Of a stretch of DNA of 64,000 nucleotides, positions 38,484 to 50,443 are shown piece after piece (position 1 is the stretch's first letter; each line of letters starts with the position of its first letter). The DNA comes from Chamaelirium japonicum (Eukaryota > Streptophyta > Magnoliopsida > Liliales > Melanthiaceae). A program made the position numbers and the translations under genes. A model generated the notes under the pieces. That model did not search any database, had not been told where the DNA came from, and worked only from the letters and a program-made list of their open reading frames with translations. The DNA is taken from NCBI GenBank assembly GCA_947650365.1, contig OX393550.1, positions 99,703,472 to 99,767,471 on the forward strand, read 5' to 3'.

Positions 38484-40053
38484 ACACCTGTCACGCCCCA
38501 GAAATCTGGAACCGATCCCTGGGGTGTGAAATGAGGAAAAATAAAATGGTTTAGAGTCTACTCGCCTGTCTATACCAATTAGGGTTTCTCACAGGGCTGT
38601 GACTCTCTCATAATTGAAGAAGAAGGAGGGAGAAACAAGAAATATTTTAAAACTTAATTGTTTATGAAAATATTTTTTTTTCTTATTTTAAAAGAAAGCA
38701 GAGAGATAATTTTTTTTTTTTTCGACAGAGAGATGATCACGCTCGACCTTCAACCGAGTTATCCTCTCAGCATGTGTGGCCTGTCGGCGCCATCACATGC
38801 TGACAAGAATCCCTCTAAGGGAGCACGAGGCTCAAGCCTCCGACGGCGAGCTAGGAATCTCACCCTCTTCCTGACACTCAACACACTGGTCTAGGGGTCC
38901 TATCTATAGGGCTAGTCAATTAGGCCATTTAGATGTTTATATTTTCATGGTGAGCTATCCTAGGCTTGTGGCCTTGAGGAGAGGCATACCCAAAAGAATC
39001 CAGTTGTATCATTGCTACTAACAATTAACAAAAATACTAAACTTAACCCAAATAATTCTTATACAAAATCCACCAATTACATTGCCACGAAACCACATAC
39101 CAAAATAAAATACTACTGAAACCCTAAAACTGCCTCCAGCCTCCCACTGCTACTCCCGAACCTCTGGACCTGCAGGAGAGTCTACTCGTGGGAAAGAGTA
39201 GCCCCCAATGGGAATTGGGAGATTAGCCAAATTAATGGCTAGTGACATCCTATAGTCTTTAATGATATGAGACGACATATTTAATTGAATTAAATTACAT
39301 AAGCAGTTCAAAGTTTACAGAAGGTTAACCTAAGCCTATCAATAATCTATGTTCACATGCAATTCCTACTGTCACTAGGTTATCTACCATACAGTCTGTT
39401 AGACATACAGTGCTTAATTATGAATTACAATATAAATCATATCTCCTAAAGTGAACACCGGATAATTTGTCCATCCTGCTCTCGGTCGGGCATTACTACT
39501 GGGCCTTCTATATCGATGTAGAGGGTCAATTCTCTCGCCGGGCATCCACCATACACACATCACCCAAATGATTATAAGACATTTTCCATCTTTCACGATG
39601 GAGCTCTACCACCCCACTTGAGTTACTTTGGGGGCTTCAACTACCCCGGGACAGAGTTGCTAGGCCAATCCCTACTAGAGACTAATCCTATTGGCTTTAC
39701 CACAACCCTTGCCCGTGACCCCCTAGCCTACTGGTCTTCGGCTGTGCGTGCAGGGTGGTTCACGTCCCTTGCGCGCACGGGATCCAATCTTTCCACATGA
39801 TAGATTATTATAATAATAAAATAGCTTCGACATTTTACCCCGGAATTCGTACCGCACTCGCAACCCATGTATTACGATAAGCCTAAATTACTCTCACCCG
39901 TATTCCCGTGTGCCCAGGTCTCCACACTCCACTTAGGAGGGTGGGACCCGATAATTATTATTTAATTATTAATTTTCAAAACTTAAGAAAATTCCTAGTT
40001 ACGATGTCCAAGCAATCAGAAGAAATATTATTATTTAATTATTAATATTTTTA

Positions 40054-40150
40054 AGCATGCGTCGCCGGACTCGCGACTCCGCATGCAAGGAGGGGTCCAC
40101 TCGACCACATGCGGCGATGTCCGACGGGACCCGCATGCAGCGTTATGGAT
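40054..40150. repeat. Conserved GC-rich palindromic block in E/F LTRs
   Basis: Nested inverted GCATGC-flanked motifs (gcatgcgtcgccggac and the complementary-type gtccgacgggacccgcatgc). Nearly the same block is in the other E LTR at about 47481-47577 and in solo LTR F at about 24283-24377, whose surroundings are much more diverged. Confidence 0.65.
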
Positions 40151-41219
40151 ACCTACCTTTAGTCATTCTCATTTCCCACTATTAAAGACCATGCAAAGGT
40201 AGTAGATGTCACCTGGTTGTCGATCACGCACAAACTCCTATCGACTGCCTTCCGCTCCGCCTGCGGCTGGATCGTCCCGGTCACGAACTGATAATTTGCA
40301 TACATTCACATGTTACTAAAAAGACTATAACAAGGTGTTTAACGTACTAAATAAAGCGGGGTTAGGCCTGAGTTGGCCGAGTCGAGAATCTACGCGTCAT
40401 TGGACATCGGTCTACTGGCACGCAAAACGATGCCCCCAATGGAACAGTCTCGATTAGTCAGTATTTTCCAATGCTAAGAGTCGTACTACGGTTCAATTAT
40501 ACTAATCTGACTAGATAGTCCCATCCGCGTCGGCGCTGCTACTACTATGCCTTGTGCTTCGAGAAGCCCTCAGCATTACTACTAAGGCGGGGTTTTCGGA
40601 CAAGGTTAAGGTTTGATTCGCCATCCGCCCGAATCCGGGGACGCCAGGATAAACACGAGGTTTGCTCAGGTGTGATCGGGACTGATTTTACTCAATTAGT
40701 AATTATGACCATAATATATCAAAACTTAATAATTTAATTCCATTACCATCCTTTAAAAAAACGGAGGACAACAAGGAGGAAATGATGTCCATCATCAGCC
40801 TATATCCGCATTAGGCATTACATGTCGTTCCCATGCGCTCTTGTAGGGCTGTTTCGGTCAAGAGCTTAGTAAGGGTCAATGATTAGGTTGCAACCTTGCG
40901 AATCAGTCGTCGGGCCTGCTACCAACAACACAATAAAGACGAGAGATATAGTGGTCCCAACCGAGGTTTCCGCTTCGGGTGCTCGGCCGTGACTGGCGAG
41001 GTGTGATGCTAAACCGAGGATCGACTAGACTTGCTCGGCCACCGGGCGCAAGGCACGATAGCCGCAATGAGGGGAGGGACAGGTTCGGCCAGCACCACAC
41101 AGTGTGCTATGTGATGGTGGTCGGTCATAGTGGTCAGGTGACATTTGCTGCCTGGCCACCGGTAGCTGTCGTAGCAAGAGCCACAATGGGTAGGGTCGGC
41201 CTAACAACAACAAGGAACA

Positions 41220-41242
41220 CAAGAGAGAGAGAGAGAGAGAGG
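41220..41242. repeat. GA microsatellite in left E LTR
   Basis: An (AG)n tract that is shorter in the right LTR (48650-48666), so the LTR pair already differs by slippage. Confidence 0.85.
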
Positions 41243-41794
41243 TAGGGCTCCGGGTTGTAGCCGGACAGCCTGCCGGCGTCGATCGACAGTAACAGGGCCG
41301 GGTCGGGTTGATCGGACGACCGAGTACAGGGGTCCGGGTCGATGGGTCGTCGGTGATGGTGTTAGGACCGTGTGACCGGCGATCGTAGCCGATCAGTGTC
41401 GAGGCGAGGTGGCGGGTCGAGGTGGAGGAGTGATGGGGCACCATTGATGGGGTAACGACCATCGACTAAGTTGCTCATGGGGAGGGTTGGGCTCTGTTGA
41501 CTGCACCGTTGCCGACCACGTAGTCGGCGATCGTGGCCATGGCAAAAAGAAAAGAGCAAAACGGGGGTCGGCCAAACTAAGAACCAAGCGGAGAGGGGGA
41601 TGCTGACCTAACCGGGGAGGGGTCGTCGGCTTCGGTTGCGGCTCCTTCTCCGGCCGGCTGCCTCCACTCCGGCCACCACTGCACGCAGCCACCGAGAGGG
41701 AGGAGAGAGAGGAAATCAGGGAGAGAGAGAGAAAGAGAGAGACTGGAGAGAAGAGAGGAAGAGATCGGAGGGGAGAAGGGGGGTCGGGTCCGGG

Positions 41795-41812
41795 TTTTAA
41801 ATAGAGGGAAGG
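41795..41812 (-). promoter_or_regulatory. Possible TATA box of E LTR (left copy)
   Basis: The minus strand reads CCCTCTATTTAAAACCC, followed downstream by CT-rich sequence. The right (5') LTR has the same at about 49219-49236, which would drive element transcription. Inferred only. Confidence 0.35.
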
Positions 41813-42034
41813 GGATGGCCGGTAGGGTAGGGGGGCGGCGCCGGCGAAAATCGGGGCGGGATCCGGGGCGACGACAACGGCGGGATCCGGGGCGCGATTC
41901 GGGGCGGGGGCATCGGCGAGATCCGGGGCGGGAGCGGCGGCGGCTGGTTGGGGAGGGGAGAGATCGGGGGGGGATGGGGCCCAGGTCGGGTCGGGTCGGG
42001 TTCTTGAGAGAGAGGGGGTCGGGTGAGAGTGGGG

Positions 42035-42054
42035 ATCCGAGTGAGAGAGAGAGA

Positions 42055-42101
<47 letters not shown>

Positions 42102-42160
42102 TGAGAGAAGAGAGTGAGAGAAGAGAGAGAGAAGAGAGAAAGAGAGAGAAGAGAGTGAGT
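42035..42160. repeat. GA-rich microsatellite block, left E LTR
   Basis: A long imperfect (AG)n/(GAGA) block. The right-hand equivalent at 49462-49575 is about 12 bp shorter. Confidence 0.85.
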
Positions 42161-42303
42161 GGTTGGGGTCACGGGTTGGGCTGGGTAGCGGGTAAGTCGG
42201 GTATGGGTGGAGGGTAGTGGGTTTTGGGTTTTAATCCCTCTTTTTTTTTTTTTTTTTTGGTTCAGTTTTTATCTTAATTTTTTTTTTTCCTCTGGTCATT
42301 ACA

Positions 42304-42324
42304 TCCTACCCACCTTAATAGAAT
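42304..42324 (-). other. Candidate polypurine tract of element E
   Basis: On the minus strand, purine-rich AAGGTGGGTAGGA abuts the 3' LTR, as expected for plus-strand priming. Confidence 0.6.
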
Positions 42325-43490
42325 TTTCGTCCCGAAAATTTAATTACTAAACTGAGGGTACAATTCTACTAATCCTACCACCAAAGTAATGAAAGCCCAT
42401 CCACATCTGGTACCATATTCTTTCTAATACTGCCCTCGAGAAGGTCAATCAATACATCAATCATACCAAAAAGAAAAAGACTCCGTCACTAGCTAGACTA
42501 CTACCCGAACTTATACAATTGAGTCACATAATTATTAGGATAGGATTAGAACATTAGGCGCTCGTGGAGCTCTCACAAGGTATAATGTCCAATCGTGGTC
42601 CTAACAACTATAGACTAATAAAAATTTCGTGACTTTGGATTATCTTCCTTCCTTGAATAAGGAGCGTCTCCCTTATTCAAAAGTGAGGTAGCAATCCGAT
42701 TCACGAAACAGAATCACGGGACATTCTCCACTAACAATACTAACGAGGTAACATATAAACCTATGCTCATACATCTATAGAACCGAATTGAAGACAACTA
42801 GATAACTCGAACTAGTACGCCTAGACTTAAGTCCTATGATACTTCTCTCCGGAGCAAATGCGTCTATTACCTACACAACCACTACTACCCTATTATCCTA
42901 CAAGAAAAACACCACTAAGATATGAATTAGATATACCAACATACACACTAACTAACCTAGAAAATGTTGAATCCCAGATAACACACTAAACCACAAACGA
43001 ACGAGAATCGAAAGAGAACAATGATGAATAAAAATAAAAACGCTGACGCTCAATGAAAGACCTAACACTAACACTTGCAATTAATATCGCAAGACTTAGA
43101 AACTATGATGCACAATTCAGATATACGAGGAAACTTACTACTCGCGTAGAAAATACTGAACTACGATAACAACTAACCTACTGACCAAATGGAGCCGAAA
43201 ACTAGGATACTAACACGATTACACAGTATACTGACAGTATCTTTCTACAAGATTGGTTAATCGGTCCTAAACTAAAACAATTAGAAACAAAGTTAAGTGA
43301 ATCTCCTAAATAATTACTATTCTTAAGACTCCAACTGATAATGCATTCCCCATTTCCAAAAAAAAATAAGCAAGTCCCTTAGCATGGTTATTAACCATAC
43401 TCTAGTACTAGTGTATCTCAATGTCATCTCAACGTCACTGCCGTCTAGCCAGTGCACTCTCTCTCGTGAGTCCAAACAAGAAATGAGTAG
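42325..43490. other. Element E interior, first non-coding part
   Basis: AT-rich, no ORF of note, no recognised domain or repeat. It lies between the polypurine tract and the 106-bp array. Confidence 0.6.
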
Positions 43491-43491
43491 C

Positions 43492-44760
43492 TAGCTGCCA
43501 AAGTTCCTTTTGAGAACAGTGCAAGCTCTGCCATGTGCCAAAGTTTCCGAAGAAACAGTGCACGCTCTGCCGCAAGTTCCAACAGGAACTGCGTAACCAG
43601 CTGCCAAAGTTCCGATTGGGAACAGTGCAAGCTCTGCCAGGTGCCAAAGTTTCCGAAGAAACAGTGCACGCTCTGCCGCAAGTTCCAACAGGAACTGCGT
43701 AACTAGCTGCCAAAGTTCTGATTGGGAACAGTGCAAGCTCTGCCAGCTGCCAAAGTTTCCGAAGAAACAGTGCACGCTCTGCCGCAAGTTCCAACAGGAA
43801 CTGCGTAACCAGCTGCCAAAGTTCCGATTGGGAACAATGCAAGCTCTGCCAGCTGCCAAAGTTTTCGAAGAAACAGTGCACGCTCTGCCGCAAGTTCCAA
43901 CAGGAACTGCGTAATTAGCTGCCAAAGTTCCGATTGGGAACAGTGCAAGCTCTGCCAGCTGCCAAAGTTTCCGAAGAAACAGTGCACGCTCTGCCGCAAG
44001 TTCCAACAGGAACTGCGTAACTAGCTGCCAAAGTTCCGATTAGGAACAGTGCAAGCTCTGCCAGCTGCCAAAGTTTCCGAAGAAACAGTGCACGCTCTGC
44101 CGCAAGTTCCAACAGGAACTGCGTAACTAGCTGCCAAAGTTCCGATTGGGAACAGTGCAAGCTCTGCCAGCTGCCAAAGTTTCCGAAGAAACAGTGCACG
44201 CTCTGCCGCAAGTTCCAACATGAACTGCGTAACTAGCTGCCAAAGTTCCGATTGGGAACAGTGCAAGCTCTGCCAGCTGCCAAAGTTTCCGAAGAAACAG
44301 TGCACGCTCTGCCGCAAGTTCCAACAGGAACTGCGTAACTAGCTGCCAAAGTTCCGATTGGGAACAGTGCAAGCTCTGCCAGCTGCCAAAGTTTCCGAAG
44401 AAACAGTGCACGCTCTGCCGCAAGTTCCAACAGGAACTGCGTAACTAGCTGCCAAAGTTCCGATTGGGAACAGTGCAAGCTCTGCCAGCTGCCAAAGTTT
44501 CCGAAGAAACAGTGCACGCTCTGCCGCAAGTTCCAACAGGAACTGCGTAACTAGCTGCCAAAGTTCCGATTGGGAACAGTGCAAGCTCTGCCAGCTGCCA
44601 AAGTTTCCGAAGAAACAGTGCACGCTCTGCCGCAAGTTCCAACAGGAACTGCGTAACTAGCTGCCAAAGTTCCGATTGGGAACAGTGCAAGCTCTGCCAG
44701 CTGCCAAAGTTTCCAAAGAAACAATGCACGCTCTGCCGCAAGTTCCCACAGGAACTGCGA
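43492..44760 (-). repeat. 106-bp tandem repeat array (~12 units) inside element E
   Basis: The period is 106 bp, with homogeneous central units and slightly diverged edge units. Each unit has three related sub-blocks of about 40, 38 and 28 bp. Each sub-block holds a small inverted repeat: GTTCC..GGGAAC, GTTTC..GAAAC, GTTCC..GGAAC. The minus strand (the element's sense strand) has no stop in any of the three frames of the repeat. Because 106 is not a multiple of three, a long ORF reads the unit in rotating frames (for example 43491-44006, 171 aa). No known protein family is recognised. Degenerate copies continue to about 44960. Confidence 0.92.
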
Positions 44761-45129
44761 AACCAACCGCCAAAGCCTCTGAAGAGTCGATGCGTATTTA
44801 TCCACCAAATTCTCCAAAGAGAAAATGTGTGGCCTCACAATGTCCTCTACCGGACAGTCATAATCCACCGCCAAAGTTCCCGAGGAACAGTGCGTACCCT
44901 GTCGCGAGGGTCTCTATCAAGACATTCCGAAATCTACTAACCACATGAACTCAAACCACTACCTGGGATTTCCATCTCCTGGTACACTCTTTGAAACTAC
45001 TGCCCCTAAGGGTTATCATCACTACTCATAAGATTTATTTTAACAGATAAGCTCTATTATAACCGGCGATGCACCGGAGAAAACTAACAAGAGGACCAAT
45101 CCAATTATTATACCTAAAACTAAATAATG
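44761..45129. other. Element E interior: degenerate array edge and unique sequence
   Basis: Diverged copies of the 106-bp sub-blocks (aaagttcccgaggaacagtg near 44870) fade into AT-rich unique DNA. No gene seen. Confidence 0.6.
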
Positions 45130-45345
45130 GACTATCCTAAAAATACCAATTAGGCCTCTAATACTAATGGTCGATGGAGAATCAAGGAATCCTAAGATAC
45201 CGGCTAGGTCTCTAGTGCTAAGGGTCAGCGAATATTAAGGAGTCCTAAAATACCGGCTAGGTTTCTAGTGCTAAGGGTCAGCGAATATTAAGGAGTCCTA
45301 AAATACCGGCTAGGTTTCTAATACTAAAGGTTAGCAGAAAATAAT
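45130..45345. repeat. ~53-bp tandem repeat, about 4 units, in element E
   Basis: Units contain the core ataccggctaggtttctag. The middle two are nearly identical and the outer ones diverged. The period is about half the 106-bp array, but the sequences differ. Confidence 0.8.
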
Positions 45346-45900
45346 AACTAACAAAAAAGGATCTCACAACTATGTCGATGTACATCCTTCCAAACATATT
45401 CGATCATACATTCATCTTCCAAAATTCGATATCCAGTTCTTAGTCAACTCGCCACCAGGCCCACATCTAGCAAATCCAAATAAACATTAGACTCTAAATA
45501 AAAACTCCGCGATTGACTCAAACACTATCATTGGTTAAGATGTTCTAGGCGATTACTACCTGAGTCATCACGATTACTAGCTCTATACCTAAACATTAAG
45601 GTCCGGAAATAAACATAATCCTTATCAATCTGCATAATGATTATATTGAGTCCTCAAGTCCTTATCAATCAAACACTCAAGTATGGAGAATTTCTTAACC
45701 ACCAATCAATTTCTCCAACTTATCCAATTTTCCAAGTACAATAAATCCTAGATTCTCATCCTTAGATACGCACACTAAGATACCACTGACTATTCTAAGA
45801 AATACTATCAAATCAATCTCCCGACTATCTCTAGAATCACCCTAGCACTAGTACAGCCTAAACCACACATCCTAATGAAACCCCTAGGAACCTATCCCTA
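45346..45900. other. Element E leader region, no gene seen
   Basis: AT-rich sequence downstream of the PBS in the element's own orientation. No supported ORF or motif. Confidence 0.55.
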
Positions 45901-45913
45901 AGCTCTGATACCA
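45901..45913 (-). other. Primer binding site of element E
   Basis: The plus strand reads agctctgatacca, whose complement is TGGTATCAGAGCT, matching initiator tRNA-Met. It lies 2 nt from the right LTR and fixes the element's orientation as minus. Confidence 0.93.
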
Positions 45914-45915
45914 GC

Positions 45916-48900
45916 TGTCACGCCCCAGAAATCTGGAACCGATCCCTGGGGTGTGAAATGAGGAAAAATAAAATGGTTTAGAGTCTACTCGCCTGTCTAT
46001 ACCAATTAGGGTTTCTCACAGGGCTGTGACTCTCTCATAATTGAAGAAGAAGGAGGGAGAAACAAGAAATATTTTAAAACTTAATTGTTTATGAAAATAT
46101 TTTTTTTTCTTATTTTAAAAGAAAGCAGAGAGATAATTTTTTTTTTTTTCGACAGAGAGATGATCACGCTCGACCTTCAACCGAGTTATCCTCTCAGCAT
46201 GTGTGGCCTGTCGGCGCCATCACATGCTGACAAGAATCCCTCTAAGGGAGCACGAGGCTCAAGCCTCCGACGGCGAGCTAGGAATCTCACCCTCTTCCAG
46301 ACACTCAACACACTGGTCTAGGGGTCCTATCTATAGGGCTAGTCAATTAGGCCATTTAGATGTTTATATTTTCATGGTGAGCTATCCTAGGCTTGTGGCC
46401 TTGAGGAGAGGCATACCCAAAAGAATCCAGTTGTATCATTGCTACTAACAATTAACAAAAATACTAAACTTAACCCAAATAATTCTTATACAAAATCCAC
46501 CAATTACATTGCCACGAAACCACATACCAAAATAAAATACTACTGAAACCCTAAAACTGCCTCCAGCCTCCCACTGCTACTCCCGAACCTCTGGACCTGC
46601 AGGAGAGTCTACTCGTGGGAAAGAGTAGCCCCCAATGGGAATTGGGAGATTAGCCAAATTAATGGCTAGTGACATCCTATAGTCTTTAATGATATGAGAC
46701 GACATATTTAATTGAATTAAATTACATAAGCAGTTCAAAGTTTACAGAAGGTTAACCTAAGCCTATCAATAATCTATGTTCACATGCAATTCCTACTGTC
46801 ACTAGGTTATCTACCATACAGTCTGTTAGACATACAGTGCTTAATTATGAATTACAATATAAATCATATCTCCTAAAGTGAACACCGGATAATTTGTCCA
46901 TCCTGCTCTCGGTCGGGCATTACTACTGGGCCTTCTATATCGATGTAGAGGGTCAATTCTCTCGCCGGGCATCCACCATACACACATCACCCAAATGATT
47001 ATAAGACATTTTCCATCTTTCACGATGGAGCTCTACCACCCCACTTGAGTTACTTTGGGGGCTTCAACTACCCCGGGACAGAGTTGCTAGGCCAATCCCT
47101 ACTAGAGACTAATCCTATTGGCTTTACCACAACCCTTGCCCGTGACCCCCTAGCCTACTGGTCTTCGGCTGTGCGTGCAGGGTGGTTCACGTCCCTTGCG
47201 CGCACGGGATCCAATCTTTCCACATGATAGATTATTATAATAATAAAATAGCTTCGACATTTTACCCCGGAATTCGTACCGCACTCGCAACCCATGTATT
47301 ACGATAAGCCTAAATTACTCTCACCCGTATTCCCGTGTGCCCAGGTCTCCACACTCCACTTAGGAGGGTGGGACCCGATAATTATTATTTAATTATTAAT
47401 TTTCAAAACTTAAGAAAATTCCTAGTTACGATGTCCAAGCAATCAGCAGAAATATTATTATTTAATTATTAATATTTTTAAGCATGCGTCGCCGGACTCG
47501 CGACTCCGCATGCAAGGAGGGGTCCACGCGACCACATGCGGCGATGTCCGACGGGACCCGCATGCAGCGTTATGGATACCTACCTTTAGTCATTCTCATT
47601 TCCCACTATTAAAGACCATGCAAAGGTAGTAGATGTCACCTGGTTGTCGATCACGCACAAACTCCTATCGACTGCCTTCCGCTCCGCCTGCGGCTGGATC
47701 GTCCCGGTCACGAACTGATAATTTGCATACATTCACATGTTACTAAAAAGACTATAACAAGGTGTTTAACGTACTAAATAAAGCGGGGTTAGGCCTGAGT
47801 TGGCCGAGTCGAGAATCTACGCGTCATTGGACATCGGTCTACTGGCACGCAAAACGATGCCCCCAATGGAACAGTCTCGATTAGTCAGTATTTTCCAATG
47901 CTAAGAGTCGTACTACGGTTCAATTATACTAATCTGACTAGATAGTCCCATCCGCGTCGGCGCTGCTACTACTATGCCTTGTGCTTCGAGAAGCCCTCAG
48001 CATTACTACTAAGGCGGGGTTTTCGGACAAGGTTAAGGTTTGATTCGCCATCCGCCCGAATCCGGGGACGCCAGGATAAACACGAGGTTTGCTCAGGTGT
48101 GATCGGGACTGATTTTACTCAATTAGTAATTATGACCATAATATATCAAAACTTAATAATTTAATTCCATTACCATCCTTTAAAAAAACGGAGGACAACA
48201 AGGAGGAAATGATGTCCATCATCAGCCTATATCCGCATTAGGCATTACATGTCGTTCCCATGCGCTCTTGTAGGGCTGTTTCGGTCAAGAGCTTAGTAAG
48301 GGTCAATGATTAGGTTGCAACCTTGCGAATCAGTCGTCGGGCCTGCTACCAACAACACAATAAAGACGAGAGATATAGTGGTCCCAACCGAGGTTTCCGC
48401 TTCGGGTGCTCGGCCGTGACTGGCGAGGTGTGATGCTAAACCGAGGATCGACTAGACTTGCTCGGCCACCGGGCGCAAGGCACGATAGCCGCAATGAGGG
48501 GAGGGACAGGTTCGGCCAGCACCACACAGTGTGCTATGTGATGGTGGTCGGTCATAGTGGTCAGGTGACATTTGCTGCCTGGCCACCGGTAGCTGTCGTA
48601 GCAAGAGCCACAATGGGTAGGGTCGGCCTAACAACAACAAGGAACACAAGAGAGAGAGAGAGAGAGGTAGGGCTCCGGGTTGTAGCCGGACAGCCTGCCG
48701 GCGTCGATCGACAGTAACAGGGCCGGGTCGGGTTGATCGGACGACCGAGTACAGGGGTCCGGGTCGATGGGTCGTCGGTGATGGTGTTAGGACCGTGTGA
48801 CCGGCGATCGTAGCCGATCAGTGTCGAGGCGAGGTGGCGGGTCGAGGTGGAGGAGTGATGGGGCACCATTGATGGGGTAACGACCATCGACTAAGTTGCT

Positions 48901-49479
48901 CATGGGGAGGGTTGGGCTCTGTTGACTGCACCGTTGCCGACCACGTAGTCGGCGATCGTGGCCATGGCAAAAAGAAAAGAGCAAAACGGGGGTCGGCCAA
49001 ACTAAGAACCAAGCGGAGAGGGGGATGCTGACCTAACCGGGGAGGGGTCGTCGGCTTCGGTTGCGGCTCCTTCTCCGGCCGGCTGCCTCCACTCCGGCCA
49101 CCACTGCACGCAGCCACCGAGAGGGAGGAGAGAGAGGAAATCAGGGAGAGAGAGAGAAAGAGAGAGACTGGAGAGAAGAGAGGAAGAGATCGGAGGGGAG
49201 AAGGGGGGTCGGGTCCGGGTTTTAAATAGAGGGAAGGGGATGGCCGGTAGGGTAGGGGGGCGGCGCCGGCAAAAATCGGGGCGGGATCCGGGGCGACGAC
49301 AACGGCGGGATCCGGGGCGCGATTCGGGGCGGGGGCATCGGCGAGATCCGGGGCGGGAGCGGCGGCGGCTGGTTGGGGAGGGGAGAGATCGGGGGGGGAT
49401 GGGGCCCAGGTCGGGTCGGGTCGGGTTCTTGAGAGAGAGGGGGTCGGGTGAGAGTGGGGATCCGAGTGAGAGAGAGAGA

Positions 49480-49512
<33 letters not shown>

Positions 49513-49718
49513 AACCTGAGAGAAGAGAGTGAGAGAAGAGAGAGAGAAGAGAGAAAGAGAGAGAAGAGAGTGAGTGGTTGGGGTCACGGGTTGGGCTGGG
49601 TAGCGGGTAAGTCGGGTATGGGTGGAGGGTAGTGGGTTTTGGGTTTTAATCCCTCTTTTTTTTTTTTTTTTTTGGTTCAGTTTTTATCTTAATTTTTTTT
49701 TTTCCTCTGGTCATTACA
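45916..49718 (-). repeat. 5' LTR of element E (right copy)
   Basis: 3803 bp, collinear with the left LTR at an offset of 7427. It is almost identical apart from a few substitutions (near 46298, 47447, 47528, 49271) and GA-repeat length. Confidence 0.93.
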
Positions 49719-49723
49719 ACACC

Positions 49724-50429
49724 TGAGGAGAAGGCAGAGATGCAGAAGATACCCTATGCTTCAGCAGTGGGTAGTCTAATGTATGTCATACAGTGCACGA
49801 GGCCAGATATCTATTTTGCAGTAGATATGATGGGTCGGTTTCAGTCGAACCCGGGTCCAGCACACTGGACTGCTGTAAAGAGTATACTCAAGTACCATCG
49901 TCGTACAAGAGATTATGAGTTAGTTTACACTTCATAGGACCTGACGCCGCTTGGATACATGGATACTGACTTTATGTCAGATGTGGAATCCAAAAAATCA
50001 ACTTCAGGTTATGTTTTCATGTTAGGAGGAGGAACAATAAGTTGGCGGAGTGTGAAGCAAGGTTGCATCGCAGACTCCACCACTGAAGCTGAGTAGGTCG
50101 CAGCGTGCGAAGCTGGGAAAGAGGCGGTGTGGCTCAAAAAGTTCTTATTGGACTTAGGGTGTGTACCAGAGGCTCAGTCACCTATTGTCCTTTATTGTGA
50201 CAATAGTGGAGCGGTAGCACAAGCCAAGGAGCCAAGGCACCACCAGGAGGGAAAACATATCGAACGCAAGTTCCACTTGATCCGACAGTTTCAGAAGGAA
50301 AGACAAGTAGCGGTGACCAAGATAGCATCTACAAACAATGTTGCTGATCCCTTTACGAAGGCGATTCCTGCAAAGGCGTTTGAGCAACATGTAGAATCTA
50401 TAGGAGTCAGAACCATTTTTCCTCGCTAG
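49724..50429 (+). pseudogene. Copia D RNase H (C-terminal pol), with stops
   Basis: This continues the D pol reading frame across the E insertion. The frame 49740-49937 covers the RT/RNase H linker (PYASAVGSLMY, RPDIYFAVDMM). A premature TAG at 49936, and another near 50094 where Tyr is expected, break RNase H. The frame 50127-50429 (100 aa) holds the C-terminal RNase H (YCDNSGAVAQAKEP, HHQEGKHIERKFH, NVADPFTKA), ending at a natural TAG just before the polypurine tract. Confidence 0.88.
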
Positions 50430-50432
50430 ACC

Positions 50433-50442
50433 AAGTGGGAGA
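50433..50442 (+). other. Polypurine tract of copia D
   Basis: AAGTGGGAGA immediately before the 3' LTR. Confidence 0.9.
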
Positions 50443-50443
50443 T

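Larger units (their letters stand above)
38489..42303 (-). repeat. 3' LTR of element E (left copy)
   Basis: 3815 bp, TGTCACGCCCC...GGTCATTACA on the plus strand. It holds T-rich, GC-rich and GA-repeat blocks. The minus-strand ORF at 41393-42172 is low-complexity (Ser/Leu/Pro) from the GA repeat and not a credible gene. Confidence 0.93.
38489..49718 (-). mobile_element. Element E: young non-autonomous LTR retrotransposon (LARD-like)
   Basis: 11.2 kb with near-identical ~3.8-kb LTRs, flanked by acacc at 38484-38488 and 49719-49723. The PBS complement lies just left of the right-hand LTR, so the element is on the minus strand and the right LTR is its 5' LTR. The 3.6-kb interior shows no gag, protease, RT or integrase on either strand. 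LTRs longer than the interior and lack of coding fit a large retrotransposon derivative mobilised in trans. By eye I saw only about four substitutions between LTRs plus GA-repeat length changes, so the insertion is very recent. Confidence 0.93.

Noticed and set aside
38651..38894. 78-aa ORF found in both E LTRs
   Set aside because: It lies within the LTR pair, starts in low-complexity T-rich sequence and runs antisense to the element.
41393..42172. 259-aa minus-strand ORF (and shorter versions at 49222-49587)
   Set aside because: Low-complexity Ser/Leu/Pro sequence made by GA and GGC repeats in the LTR. Length changes with repeat number between the two LTRs.
43492..44760. Regular array that might suggest CRISPR or a repeat-protein gene
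   Set aside because: Units are contiguous with no unique spacers, and the genome is a plant. The ORFs cycle through frames because the period is not a multiple of three, so a conserved protein is unlikely.
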